64,000 nucleotides of DNA from Firmicutes bacterium CAG:882 (GCA_000435595.1 FR895418.1:4936-68935), one strand, 5' to 3'. Shown: positions 9,561 through 18,182, counted from the stretch's first letter. Made by a program: numbers and translations. Notes: generated by a model not told the origin, from the letters alone.

Positions 9561-10178
9561 TTATACAAGCACATCCACTGCGCTGCCTGTCTGTGCCATG
9601 GAAGCCCCCGCTATCTTAAGACTCTGCATGCTTCCTGCCGCAGAGCTGATTTCAAGTGACGCTGCTGCCGATGAGGCTCCGGTGCCGCCTGAAGTATACG
9701 CCCCTCCGTTCGTGTATGCCCTCTGATAATATTTCATATCGGCATCCGCAATCTCCTTATTCTCGTCTCTTCTGTGTGTGTTCCGCTTTATCCGCTCAAG
9801 CCTCTGTGCATTCCTCATCTGTTCTTCCTGCTGTTCTTCCTTGCGCTCGGCCTTCTTTTTTAACATATCCTCCTCCCTCAGATTATTAACCTTCATACCG
9901 GCGCACTCCACCATACGCTTGGCATGCATAAGTGCATTTTCAAGCTCCGCAGAATCATATTCACCTGTTGCCTTGGCTCTTCTTAACATCGCCACCTTAG
10001 CTCTGGCACGGCTCAATACCTGTGTGGCACCTGTCATCTTCTTCGCCCTCATTATCTGTGACGATATATCCCTCGGATTATACGACAGCGATTTCTTTCC
10101 TGACTTCGAATACGATGGGCTGCCCTTAGAAACCGCAACCGTTCCCGACATTCCCACCGAAAGATTATTAACATCCAT
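9561..10178 (-). CDS. Hypothetical coiled-coil protein
   Basis: I do not recognise the family. The 205-residue product lacks cysteine-rich motifs, signal peptide and membrane segments. A very basic first half (residues 20-75, many K/R) is followed by a predicted coiled coil rich in K, E, Q and R (about 85-145) and a low-complexity Gly/Ala/Ser tail. The ATG used (MDVNN) has GGAG seven nt upstream; an ATG four codons earlier lacks a good ribosome site. Monocistronic, ending about 80 nt before the ABC promoter. The residues are consistent with a structural or nucleic-acid-associated protein, but no function is claimed. Confidence 0.7.
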   Translation of the reverse strand: MDVNNLSVGMSGTVAVSKGSPSYSKSGKKSLSYNPRDISSQIMRAKKMTGATQVLSRARAKVAMLRRAKATGEYDSAELENALMHAKRMVECAGMKVNNLREEDMLKKKAERKEEQQEEQMRNAQRLERIKRNTHRRDENKEIADADMKYYQRAYTNGGAYTSGGTGASSAAASLEISSAAGSMQSLKIAGASMAQTGSAVDVLV

Positions 10179-10190
10179 GTTAATCTCCAT

Positions 10191-10350
10191 TCCGCAGGCA
10201 ATGTTTTTTTTACCGGAGGAATCGTGGGCAAAATCTCAAATTTTGGCCACGATAAAAGCTATTTTGTGACGCCTGCGGCACAAATAGCCAAAGCCATGCT
10301 TGCATGGCTTGTGAAACAATAAGCTATCAAGCTTATTTTTCACACTACAC
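10191..10350. repeat. Cluster of three hairpins upstream of the MATE remnant
   Basis: This 300-bp gap carries no gene. Successive perfect or near-perfect hairpins occur: GCTATTTTGTG/CACAAATAGC (10257-10288), AGCCATGC/GCATGGCT (10292-10309) and GTGAAA-AATAAGCT/AGCTTATT-TTCAC (10311-10344). The segments GCGGCACAAATAG and TGTGAAACA recur at 61249-61273, so part of the cluster is a dispersed intergenic repeat. No U-tract typical of a terminator is seen, and from 10350 to 10490 there is only AT-rich sequence. Confidence 0.65.
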
Positions 10351-10493
10351 GCCCTCCATAATATACGATTCCATTCGCATAATGCAGCAACTTTATATAT
10401 TTTTTATCGGCATTTTTTCCTATTCCATTATAAGAACACTTTCTGATAATATATCAATATGTTGGAATTTCAGGCTAAAAGACGGAGATAAAA

Positions 10494-10742
10494 ATGTACC
10501 ACGATTTAACCAAAGGAAATATAGGCAGGACACTCATGCTGTTTGCTCTGCCGATGATAGCAGGAAATTCTTTTCATGCATGCTAAGAGCACTCGGCAAC
10601 TCCTCCGCCCCGCTTATATTCCTTGCAGTCAGTGCTGTTTTAAACATCGCCCTCGACATTCTCTTTGTCGCAGTAATACCTCTCGGAATCGGCGGAGCCG
10701 CACTTGCAACCGTGATTGCACAGTATGTCTCGGGAATCGGTC
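10494..10742 (+). pseudogene. MATE-family efflux transporter remnant
   Basis: The ATG after ACGGAGATAAAA begins [20 protein letters not shown], the standard N-terminus of MATE/NorM exporters, reaching MIAGN and then a stop a few codons later. In another frame the sequence resumes with [19 protein letters not shown] and [21 protein letters not shown], which in intact MATE proteins lies well over 100 residues further on. The homology stops near 10740, where the convergent histidine kinase gene ends. So an internal deletion with frameshift and a 3' truncation have destroyed a gene of about 450 codons. Confidence 0.85.
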
Positions 10743-11893
10743 TACCCAATCCTGCCCGGCAGCTCAATTTCAAGGACAGTTCCCTCTTTACCACTCTTTT
10801 TTACAGAGACGCTTCCGCCATGCAGCCTTACAATCTCTCTGACAAGGGCAAGTCCAAGACCAACACCTCCAAGCTCACGGCTTCTCGATTTATCCACCCG
10901 GAAGAACGGCTCGAATATCTTTTCCCTGTACTCACATGGAATTCCGTTCCCTGTGTCCTCCACAAGAATAATTACACTGCTGTTATCCTTATATGCCGAT
11001 ATCCTGACCTTTCCGTTATCTTTATTGTATTTTATAGCGTTCTCGGTCAGATTATATATCATACGGTAGATGAGTATATCGCTTCCCATTATATATATAT
11101 CGCACTTCCCCGCCTCTGCCACAAGCTCTATATTTCTTTTCTCAGCCAAAGGCTCAAGGTCTGCCACTACCTCATCAATCAAAGAATTCACCTCAATATT
11201 GTCTGAGCGTTCCACCGTCTGCAGCTCGCTCATATCAAGAAGAGTACCCACAAGACTGCTAAGCCTCTCTGTCTGCTCAGTCACCATCTTTATTACTTCA
11301 GCCGTGTCGGCATCATTCCCCTGATGCTCCGTGGAATTGTATAATTCCAGTTGAGCCTGCATAATTGCCAGTGGTGTCCTGAGCTCATGAGCTGCGTTTC
11401 CCGTGAACTGTCTCTGTATTTCGAATGCATCAGACAATCTGACAAGCATCTCATTATATGAGTCACTCAGTTTCCTGAACTCAGGCACCCCCTTTCCATC
11501 TATGGCACAATCCGTCATGTTACGCGCCTGCACATTTTCTACCCTTTCCGAAAATTCTTTGAGCGGCTTAAGAGCATGCCCGCTCACAAAATATGTCACT
11601 GCACCACCAAGAATCGTAACAACTGCAGTAATCAGCCATCCTCTTCTCCGATATCCCGCCTTGGTATCAAATATCTGTATCGAGAACTTATCTGCGAAAT
11701 CATCCCACTGGCTGTCAGGAATATCAATATAAATATTCTCACCTGAACCATTATAATCTACCACTGTGCTCTGAAGGGAATCTATATAATAGACTCCGTT
11801 TCTGTATAAAAGGAAATTAAGGCTTATGCAGACAGCGGCAATAAGCAGAGCCGTAAACAAAGTCAGCCTCCATTGAAGCGAGATTCTTTTCAC
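10742..11893 (-). CDS. Sensor histidine kinase
   Basis: Membrane kinase of 383 residues: TM1 about 10-27, a short extracytoplasmic domain, TM2 about 88-105, HAMP, DHp with the phospho-acceptor histidine in [10 protein letters not shown], and HATPase_c with N-box [11 protein letters not shown]1 VEDTGNGIP and G2 [12 protein letters not shown]. It partners the response regulator just upstream (4-nt overlap). The closely adjacent divergent redox cassette is a plausible target. Signal unknown. Confidence 0.93.
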   Translation of the reverse strand: MKRISLQWRLTLFTALLIAAVCISLNFLLYRNGVYYIDSLQSTVVDYNGSGENIYIDIPDSQWDDFADKFSIQIFDTKAGYRRRGWLITAVVTILGGAVTYFVSGHALKPLKEFSERVENVQARNMTDCAIDGKGVPEFRKLSDSYNEMLVRLSDAFEIQRQFTGNAAHELRTPLAIMQAQLELYNSTEHQGNDADTAEVIKMVTEQTERLSSLVGTLLDMSELQTVERSDNIEVNSLIDEVVADLEPLAEKRNIELVAEAGKCDIYIMGSDILIYRMIYNLTENAIKYNKDNGKVRISAYKDNSSVIILVEDTGNGIPCEYREKIFEPFFRVDKSRSRELGGVGLGLALVREIVRLHGGSVSVKKSGKEGTVLEIELPGRIG

Positions 11894-12564
11894 GCGTTAC
11901 CTCCTATTCTATATCCTTCACCAATTTTATTCACAATCGGATCATAACCTAATGCTGCTTTAAGCTTCTTTCTAAGTGAAGACATGTGCACACGAATTGA
12001 ACTTGTTAAACTGTCAACATTTGCATCCCACACATGCTCAATCAGCTCCTCCTGGCTCACCGGTCTGCCCTGATTAAGCAGCAGATACTCAAGTATGCCG
12101 TTCTCCTTTCTTGTGAGTGTTATCTTCTCTCCCCCCACATACGCAGCTCTCTCCCTTGTATCAAATCTTACCCCCTCGCATTCCAAGCATATATCATTCT
12201 GTATAAATCTGCGCCTTGTAAGGCTTCTGATGCGTGCTTCCAGTTCCTGAAGATGAAAAGGTTTTTCCATGTAATCATTTGCTCCTGCGTCCAGCCCCCG
12301 CACCTTATCCGCAATCTGGCTCCGCGCAGATAATATCAGCACTCTTGTTTCCTCATTATGCTCCCTTAACTGTCTGAGTATCTCCATCCCGTCCGTGCCG
12401 GGCAGATTTAAATCAAGCACAATCAGATCATATTCCTCCGAATAAACCATCTCCAATGCTTCATTTCCGTCGTAACAGACATCCGTCTCATAACCTGAAG
12501 CATGCAGGCTCTTTGCAATAGTATCACATAATTTCTTTTCATCCTCTATTATTAACAGTCTCAT
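11890..12564 (-). CDS. OmpR/PhoB-type response regulator
   Basis: Receiver plus winged-helix DNA-binding protein of 224 residues. The receiver has DE near residue 8, the phospho-Asp in LIVLDLNLPG, the Ser in LILSARS and the Lys in MEKPFH. The C-terminal wHTH has LTRKENGILEYLL and SSIRVHMSSLRKKL with a final GEGYRI wing. First gene of the two-component operon, transcribed away from the redox cassette. Confidence 0.95.
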   Translation of the reverse strand: MRLLIIEDEKKLCDTIAKSLHASGYETDVCYDGNEALEMVYSEEYDLIVLDLNLPGTDGMEILRQLREHNEETRVLILSARSQIADKVRGLDAGANDYMEKPFHLQELEARIRSLTRRRFIQNDICLECEGVRFDTRERAAYVGGEKITLTRKENGILEYLLLNQGRPVSQEELIEHVWDANVDSLTSSIRVHMSSLRKKLKAALGYDPIVNKIGEGYRIGGNA

Positions 12565-12598
12565 AATATTCTCCCGCCGCCTGATTTCTTAACAAAGA

Positions 12599-12675
12599 TT
12601 TTACACCAACTATTGTAAAATGATGTTATGAAAAGGTCAATATTATCTTTAAGCCCTGCTACAGTTGTATTGACC
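12599..12675. promoter_or_regulatory. Inverted repeats in the divergent RR / redox-cassette control region
   Basis: Two palindromes are visible: TTTTACA/TGTAAAA (12599-12620) and GGTCAATA/TATTGACC (12635-12675, 8-bp arms, 25-bp loop). They sit midway between the divergent response regulator and the CXXC microprotein, where a response regulator binding site would be expected. Binding is inference; I could not define a convincing -10/-35 pair. Confidence 0.4.
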
Positions 12676-12707
12676 TGCAAAATATACAGTAGAAAGGTGG
12701 TATCAAT

Positions 12708-12854
12708 TTGAAAACCCGAGCAAAAGCAATCACACAAATTGTTCTGCTGTGTGCCGGAGCTGCCATGATTATATATGGTGCTTACCGCGGTGAAATTGCA
12801 ACGGTACTTAGCAAAGCAATAAAATTATGTCTGGAGTGTGTTGGAATTGGATAA
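12708..12854 (+). CDS. CD1871A-type CXXC microprotein
   Basis: A 48-residue TTG-start gene preceded by GAAAGGTGG. It has one predicted membrane helix (about residues 8-25: ITQIVLLCAGAAMIIYGAY) and ends with LCLECVGIG, the CxxC plus GIG ending that characterises the CD1871A family of small clostridial proteins. It overlaps the following 4Fe-4S gene by up to 17 nt, so the two are translationally coupled. The CxxC suggests a membrane-tethered redox or metal-relay role with its neighbours; this is inference from context. Confidence 0.82.
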   Translation: MKTRAKAITQIVLLCAGAAMIIYGAYRGEIATVLSKAIKLCLECVGIG

Positions 12855-13734
12855 AAAAACAAATATTTTTTCAAAAACAGCTGCAAAATTCCGTGGATGG
12901 ATTCAGCTTGCGGCAACTCTGCTGACCAATATCCATCTGCCCAATCTTTTTAAAGGAACCATATACCGCGGCAACATGAAGTCTGTATGTGTACCCGGAC
13001 TTAACTGTTATTCCTGCCCGGCAGCATCAGGTGCATGCCCGATAGGTGCTTTTCAGGCAGTAGTAGGTTCCTCAAAATTTAAGTTTTCGTACTATATAAC
13101 CGGTTTTTTTATACTTATCGGTGTGCTCCTTGGCAGATTTGTCTGCGGTTTTCTCTGCCCGTTCGGGTGGTTTCAGGAGCTTCTGCATAAAATACCGGGA
13201 AAAAAGTTCTCCACGGCAAAGCTTAAGCCTTTGCGTTATATCAAATATGTAATACTTGCGGTGTTTGTAATTTTACTGCCTATCGTTGTTACCAACTCAA
13301 TCGGTATGGGCGATCCGTTTTTCTGTAAGTATATATGTCCGCAAGGTGTGCTTGAAGGAGCAATTCCGCTTTCCCTCACCAACTCCGGAATCCGTTCGGC
13401 ACTAGGCAGGCTCTTCACCTTCAAGAGTTCTGTACTTATACTTTTTATTATATTAAGCATTATTTTTTACAGACCGTTCTGTAAGTGGATATGCCCTCTG
13501 GGTGCCATATATTCGCTTTTTAACAAGGTATCCCTGTTGAGCATACAGGTTGATAAAAATAAGTGCATCAATTGTGGAAAATGTGCCCGCGCATGTAAGA
13601 TGGATGTAAACGTAACAAAAACACCAAACCATCCTGAATGCATACGATGCGGTGCATGTATCAAGGCATGTCCTGCTGACGCAGTCTGCTATAAATATGG
13701 TTTTGGTGAAAAAAAGACCAATACCGAAAAGTAA
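12838..13734 (+). CDS. NapH/YccM-like 4Fe-4S membrane ferredoxin
   Basis: Membrane-bound electron-transfer protein of 298 residues with several transmembrane helices (about 85-105, 135-152, 198-212). Cysteine motifs: CVPGLNCYSC and CP at 51-68, CGFLCPFG (103-110), CKYICPQG (163-170), CKWICPLG (215-222), then two classical [4Fe-4S] clusters CINCGKCARAC (243-253) and CIRCGACIKAC (268-278). Such proteins pass electrons across the membrane to periplasmic or extracellular partners. Start uncertain: GTG at 12838 is only one nt after GGAG; TTG at 12841 or 12847 is equally plausible. Lies between the CXXC microprotein and the TlpA lipoprotein. Confidence 0.88.
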   Translation: MLELDKKTNIFSKTAAKFRGWIQLAATLLTNIHLPNLFKGTIYRGNMKSVCVPGLNCYSCPAASGACPIGAFQAVVGSSKFKFSYYITGFFILIGVLLGRFVCGFLCPFGWFQELLHKIPGKKFSTAKLKPLRYIKYVILAVFVILLPIVVTNSIGMGDPFFCKYICPQGVLEGAIPLSLTNSGIRSALGRLFTFKSSVLILFIILSIIFYRPFCKWICPLGAIYSLFNKVSLLSIQVDKNKCINCGKCARACKMDVNVTKTPNHPECIRCGACIKACPADAVCYKYGFGEKKTNTEK

Positions 13735-13761
13735 AAAAATAACATTTTAAGGAGATTCATT

Positions 13762-14691
13762 ATGAGAAACAAAAAATTTATTACTTTAGCCGTAACTTTA
13801 ACACTTACCCTCGCCATCACAGGCTGCTCCGGCAAATCCTCTGACACCAACGGGCAATCTTCCGCCACACAGCCTCAAAGCTCAAGTGAGCTTTCTACTG
13901 AGAGCACGGATGAACTTACCGCCAAGCTTGACGACCTCTATCAGCAGGAAAACCTTCTTTTCAGCGAACACAGTGACGCATGGAATAAAGCATTTTCACT
14001 TATGAACAAGGATAATAGCACTGCCGACCAGAACATGGACTACGCAGATTTTCTCTCAAGCACTATTGAAAGTGCCAAGGATCAATTCACCGACGAACAA
14101 CTGGCAGTTTTAAGGACAGATATTGAAGAAATCCGCTCTATCGAAAAAAATATCACTGAAATCCAGAACAAGCTTTCTGAGGCAGGCGGCTTTGCAGAAG
14201 GAACGGATGTCGTCTCCAAAAATGTTTTCCCCGGCTTTACCGGAAAAGATCTTGACGGAAATGATGTAGATGATGGTATCTTCTCGGAAAACGCCGTAAC
14301 AGTACTTAACTTCTGGTTTAACGGCTGTAAGCCATGCGTTGAGGAGCTCTCTAAGCTCAATGAACTCAATGAGACCATTAAGAGCATGGGTGGTGAGTTA
14401 ATCGGCATCAACACGGAAACTCTCGATGGCAACAAGACCGGCATTGAAGAAGCAAAAGCCCTTCTTGAGAGCAAAAATGCCACTTACAGAAACATATACT
14501 TCGACTCTGATTCAGAGGCCGGAAAGTATGCTTCCGGTATCATGGCATTCCCTACAACAATTCTTGTAGACAGACACGGCAATATAATAGGCGAACCTTT
14601 TCTTGGCGGTGTCGACAATCAGGAAAACTACGATAATCTTCTGTCACAGATTCAGGAAATAATCAACGCCGACTCTGCTGTCAATAAATAA
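13762..14691 (+). CDS. TlpA/ResA-like thioredoxin lipoprotein
   Basis: Exported thiol-disulfide oxidoreductase anchored through a lipobox (LAITGC, Cys22). A Ser/Thr-rich linker and a helical segment (residues 48-140) precede the thioredoxin fold, with active site FNGCKPC (Cys189, Cys192) and cis-proline in MAFPTT (Pro264). Length is 309; the extra helical region of about 90 residues is longer than in classic ResA/TlpA. With the preceding 4Fe-4S protein it may form a route delivering reducing equivalents to extracellular disulfides. RBS AAGGAGATTCATT. Confidence 0.92.
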   Translation: MRNKKFITLAVTLTLTLAITGCSGKSSDTNGQSSATQPQSSSELSTESTDELTAKLDDLYQQENLLFSEHSDAWNKAFSLMNKDNSTADQNMDYADFLSSTIESAKDQFTDEQLAVLRTDIEEIRSIEKNITEIQNKLSEAGGFAEGTDVVSKNVFPGFTGKDLDGNDVDDGIFSENAVTVLNFWFNGCKPCVEELSKLNELNETIKSMGGELIGINTETLDGNKTGIEEAKALLESKNATYRNIYFDSDSEAGKYASGIMAFPTTILVDRHGNIIGEPFLGGVDNQENYDNLLSQIQEIINADSAVNK

Positions 14692-14705
14692 CACATTAAT
14701 ACAAT

Positions 14706-14741
14706 AAAAGCATGTCCGTATCATCGGTCATGCTTTTTTTA
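14706..14741. terminator. Bidirectional terminator after the redox cassette
   Basis: AAAAGCATG pairs with CATGCTTTT and is followed by a T tract on the plus strand; the A run before it would serve the convergent rnhA gene. Confidence 0.9.
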
Positions 14742-14764
14742 TTGATTATATAGTTCGAGCCTCT

Positions 14765-15433
14765 TTATATTATCCCCACGGCTTCCTTCGCCAGCCTGTC
14801 CGCCTCCTCATTGCCTTCCACTCCCGAGTGTCCTTTTACCTTAACAAAATGAAGCTTAATTTCATTTCTAACCGACTGTATGTAATCGTGGTATGCTATG
14901 GTTCCCTTCTTATTTCTCTTCCACGAACCGTCAGCCCACATCTCAATACCCATATAGTCATAGTAGATTACAAGCTCCTTTATACCAAGCTCAATCGCAC
15001 GCTGTACGGCTGCCATGCTTCCTCCAACCTCGCCCGACACATTTCTCATAGATGCCATCTCCGGGTCATCGTCATGTCCCTGAAGAACCTCTCTCACACC
15101 GTCATGCACGAGAAATCCGCCATAACCGTAGACCTTTGTGGCAGCATTGTACGAACCGTCGACAAAGGCATACGGAAGCTTGCCCAGTTCATCATTGACA
15201 GGATTTTTTTCGGAAGCTGTGCACCCTGCCGCTTTTTCCACTGCACTTCCGCTTCCTGACATGCTCCCGTTCTCGGCCGCACCACCGCCCATGAACGCTT
15301 CTGCCTCCGCTTTCGTCTTGAAACTCTTGTACACTGCCCCCGAAAAACCGTCTATGTTCTTCCTGCATGTATCCCAGCTAAGATATATACCCGGAGTTCT
15401 TCCGACTCTCACCGCATAAAATTTTCCTGCCAT
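14765..15433 (-). CDS. rnhA: Viroplasmin-RNase HI family ribonuclease
   Basis: Degrades RNA in RNA:DNA hybrids. The first 45 residues (KFYAVRVGRTPGIYLSWDTC ... YKSF) form the caulimovirus-type viroplasmin/hybrid-binding domain, followed by a variable linker and an RNase H fold from AFVDGSYN (first catalytic Asp), with Glu in VGGSMAAVQRAIE, YYDYMGIEMW (Asp), and HSGVEGNEEAD (His and last Asp). 222 residues from ATG 15433, which has GAGG six nt upstream; a GTG four codons earlier lacks one. A MITE lies 26 bp upstream of the start and may have displaced its promoter. Confidence 0.93.
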   Translation of the reverse strand: MAGKFYAVRVGRTPGIYLSWDTCRKNIDGFSGAVYKSFKTKAEAEAFMGGGAAENGSMSGSGSAVEKAAGCTASEKNPVNDELGKLPYAFVDGSYNAATKVYGYGGFLVHDGVREVLQGHDDDPEMASMRNVSGEVGGSMAAVQRAIELGIKELVIYYDYMGIEMWADGSWKRNKKGTIAYHDYIQSVRNEIKLHFVKVKGHSGVEGNEEADRLAKEAVGII

Positions 15434-15459
15434 CTCAATCCTCACATATATTTTTATTC

Positions 15460-15668
15460 CAGGTAATTGCGAAACGCAATTTTGACGATAAACAGTTGTG
15501 CAAATTTAACAAATTCGCAAGCAGGTACTATGAAGCCGCCGGTACTTAGGCAGTGTATTTTACTGCGTTATGTACCGTTGCGTGATTCATGTAGCGAAAG
15601 CGTGCCTGCGGTGAATTGTTAAATTTGTACAACGTCCGCCCTCAAATATATAGTTTCGCAATTACCTG
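15460..15668. mobile_element. MITE, 209 bp, with 10-bp target-site duplication
   Basis: The ends are perfect inverted repeats: CAGGTAATTGCGAAAC at left and its complement at right (16 bp). A second inner arm pair (GTTGTGCAAATTTAAC / GTTAAATTTGTACAAC) and further pairing near the centre make the whole element fold into one long hairpin. The 10 bp ATTTTTATTC occur directly before (15450-15459) and after (15669-15678) the element, the expected trace of transposition. No reading frame is inside, so the transposase must act in trans. The right duplication includes the stop codon of the cysteine desulfidase gene. Confidence 0.9.
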
Positions 15669-15672
15669 ATTT

Positions 15673-16950
15673 TTATTCTTCAAGCATCATCTTTATAATC
15701 TCTTTATCGGTCTGGTGCATGCCTACCTTTCCGATATAGCCGACACAGCTTATCGTCTCGCCGGCCTCCTCCTTGAGAATTCCGGTATATGCCTCATACG
15801 CCTTACCCTTCATCGCAAGGTAATGTCCCATCATTGCGGCATCGAGACTTGATGCAATCTTAGCCGCACAAGAAATCTTAGCTCCGTCACAGATTATTCC
15901 CGGAATGTTGGCAAGTGTATTGTCTATTGTGTCCTTAATCTGCTTTATTGTACCTCCTGCAAGATATGTGATTGCCGCCGCACTTGCACAAGATGCCGAC
16001 ACGGCTCCGCAGAAAGCTGAGAGCTTTCCTATAAATTCCTTCTGGAATGTCGTGAGCAGGCTTGAAAATACAAGTGCCCGATAGAGTCTTTCAGACTGAA
16101 TGTTATTTTCCCTGGCATAGACGATTACAGGAACCGATGATGCAATACCCTGATTTCCGCTTCCAGAGTTGATAATTACAGGCATGTCGCAGCCTCCCAT
16201 TCGTGCCTCAGAAGCTGCACAGGCGTATGCCTTCATTCTCGTGACGACACTCTCCGCATAGGTTTCACGGATGACACGGCCGAGTCCGAGTCCGTAGTTT
16301 CCCGACATTCCTTCGTAAGCAATATCCATATTGTACTGTATCTGTCTGTCAAAAAGATGACGCACCTTCGACAATTCCACCTCATCGGCAAACTGCTTGA
16401 TATTCTCGACACTTAGCTGTGAACGGTCGGCAAATATTCCTTGTGCATCATTCTTCAACGTCTCCGATGCAGTTTTAAGAACCTCACCGTTCTTTCTGAT
16501 GCTGTAAATGTTGGTGTGCGAATGGCGCACCTCGACAGATGCGCTCTCTTCTCCCGCCTTCATCTCTATTATAAAATGAAGCGGAATCTCCGAATCAAGA
16601 AACTCGACATGGCAGTTTTTATCATTTACGAACTGCTCCGCCGCGCTTCTTCCCTCATCATCTACAGCCTCTAAGACTTCCATACACTTAGAAGCATCTC
16701 CCGCCAATGCGCCTAATGCACATGCTGCTTCTATGCCTACCATTCCCTGCGAGTTCGGTATTGAGACGCAGCGGACATTCTTAATCATGTTTCCCGAGCA
16801 GTATGCCTTAATTGTCTCAGGCATGCATCCTAGTATCTCTCTGCATCTGGCAGACGCATACGCAAGTGCAATCGGTTCCGTACATCCCATCGCAGGAATG
16901 AGTTCCTCCTCAAGTATTTTGATAAAATTATCGGTTATATATTTGTCCAT
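15673..16950 (-). CDS. L-cysteine desulfidase family protein (UPF0597/CyuA)
   Basis: Likely an oxygen-sensitive [4Fe-4S] enzyme splitting cysteine to pyruvate, ammonia and sulfide; the family was formerly called serine dehydratase alpha-like/YhaM. Recognisable motifs: PAMGCTEPIALAYASA at the N-terminus, SIPNSQGMVG, GCDMPVIINSGSGNQGI in the middle, and CDGAKISCAAKIASSLDAA near the end, with the conserved cysteines that would ligate the cluster. 425 residues from the ATG preceded by GAAGGA; an upstream in-frame ATG adds seven residues but lacks a site. Which of cysteine or another serine-like substrate is used cannot be told. Confidence 0.87.
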   Translation of the reverse strand: MDKYITDNFIKILEEELIPAMGCTEPIALAYASARCREILGCMPETIKAYCSGNMIKNVRCVSIPNSQGMVGIEAACALGALAGDASKCMEVLEAVDDEGRSAAEQFVNDKNCHVEFLDSEIPLHFIIEMKAGEESASVEVRHSHTNIYSIRKNGEVLKTASETLKNDAQGIFADRSQLSVENIKQFADEVELSKVRHLFDRQIQYNMDIAYEGMSGNYGLGLGRVIRETYAESVVTRMKAYACAASEARMGGCDMPVIINSGSGNQGIASSVPVIVYARENNIQSERLYRALVFSSLLTTFQKEFIGKLSAFCGAVSASCASAAAITYLAGGTIKQIKDTIDNTLANIPGIICDGAKISCAAKIASSLDAAMMGHYLAMKGKAYEAYTGILKEEAGETISCVGYIGKVGMHQTDKEIIKMMLEE

Positions 16951-17006
16951 CTCATAAATTCCTTCTATCAATATTGTCCTTAAGACCTAAGCTGCTATCC
17001 CGAGCG

Positions 17007-18053
17007 CTAAGCCTTTACAGCCCATCTCATCTTCGTAGAACGCGCCCTGCTGTTTTTGACACATTCCTCTGCTGACGGTCTTATGACATCCTTTGCCGCC
17101 TCGCTGTATATTCCATCCTTCTCCATCTGCTTAAAGTACTTCTTAACCATTCTGTCCTCGCCTGAATGGAATGTCAGAATTGCCACCCTTCCTCCGGGAG
17201 CAAGTATTCCGGGCAGCTTGCTCAAGAATGCATCAAGAACCTCAAACTCGCTGTTCACATCAATTCTGAGCGCCTGAAATGTTCTCTGACATGATTTTTT
17301 AATCATCTCCCTGCGCTCCGCCTCAGGAAGAAATTCAAGTGCCTTCTCTATAACCTGTCTTAATGCCGTGGTTGTATCAATAGGATGTTTTCTTTTTCTC
17401 TCCCTCATAATCTGAACCGCAATCTCCTCAGCATACGGCTCGTCCGAGTTCTCGACAAGCATGCCGATAATCTCATCCTCATCAAGCTCTGCCAGACGTT
17501 CGGCAGCCGATACACCGGCCTCAGGGTTAAGCCTCAAGTCAAGCGGTCCGTCAACCTTATATGAAAATCCACGTTCGGGATTGTCTATCTGCATTGATGA
17601 CACACCAAGATCGGCAAGCACGAAATCAAACAGACCGCTCTCCGGCACAAGCTTATCTATATCTGCAAAATTCATCTGCTTCACTGTGAGAATATCCTCA
17701 CCGAAGCCTGCATCCCTCAGTCTCTTTGTCGTCTTTTTAATCTCTATCGGATCAATGTCAAGGGCATACATGTGTCCCTGTCCTTCAAGCCTCTCAAGCA
17801 TCTTTCTCGTGTGTCCGCCATAACCGAAGGTAGCATCAAGCCCCCTCTGACCCGGCTTAATCTGTAAAAAATCCAATATTTCATTGACACATATTGATAT
17901 ATGCATACCCGCAGGTGTCATTCCCTTGCTTATAACATGCTCTATCGTTTCGGCATATTTTTCCGGATTAAGTTCCTTATACTTTTCCTCAAAACGCTTC
18001 GGATGAGTTCCCGAATAACGCTTTCTTCTCACATGCGGCTTATTTTCTTCCAT
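17007..18053 (-). CDS. Stand-alone RsmH-type 16S rRNA m4C1402 methyltransferase paralogue
   Basis: SAM-dependent N4-cytosine methyltransferase of the RsmH/MraW family, 348 residues, about 35 more than usual because of a basic N-terminal extension (HVRRKRYSGTHPKRFEEKY). Landmarks: DATFGYGGHTRKML (SAM loop), FVLADLGVSSMQID, RGFSYKVDGPLDLRLN, QALRIDVNSE, ILTFHSGEDR. It is not in a dcw cluster, has the GYGGHTR rather than GxGGHS form, and DLRLN in place of DMRMD, so it is likely a divergent second copy; the canonical one would lie elsewhere. Start chosen at ATG with GAAAGG upstream. Confidence 0.85.
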   Translation of the reverse strand: MEENKPHVRRKRYSGTHPKRFEEKYKELNPEKYAETIEHVISKGMTPAGMHISICVNEILDFLQIKPGQRGLDATFGYGGHTRKMLERLEGQGHMYALDIDPIEIKKTTKRLRDAGFGEDILTVKQMNFADIDKLVPESGLFDFVLADLGVSSMQIDNPERGFSYKVDGPLDLRLNPEAGVSAAERLAELDEDEIIGMLVENSDEPYAEEIAVQIMRERKRKHPIDTTTALRQVIEKALEFLPEAERREMIKKSCQRTFQALRIDVNSEFEVLDAFLSKLPGILAPGGRVAILTFHSGEDRMVKKYFKQMEKDGIYSEAAKDVIRPSAEECVKNSRARSTKMRWAVKA

Positions 18054-18140
18054 TATTTTTAACCTTTCCACGTTCTGTGCAAATTTCCGATAATCTTATA
18101 TATTTTAACATACCCATGCATACCTGGCAACAGACATTTA

Positions 18141-18170
18141 GGGACGGAATTCAGCCATTAAATCCGTCCC
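18141..18170 (-). terminator. Hairpin after the amidase gene
   Basis: GGGACGGA pairs with TCCGTCCC. The T-rich tail on the minus strand is weak (TAAATG), so termination may be partial. Confidence 0.5.
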
Positions 18171-18182
18171 CAAACGCCCTGC

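Noticed and set aside
10304..11206. Open frame of 300 codons on the plus strand
   Set aside because: Its first half is the frameshifted MATE remnant and its second half is antisense to the intact histidine kinase gene; there is no real single protein.
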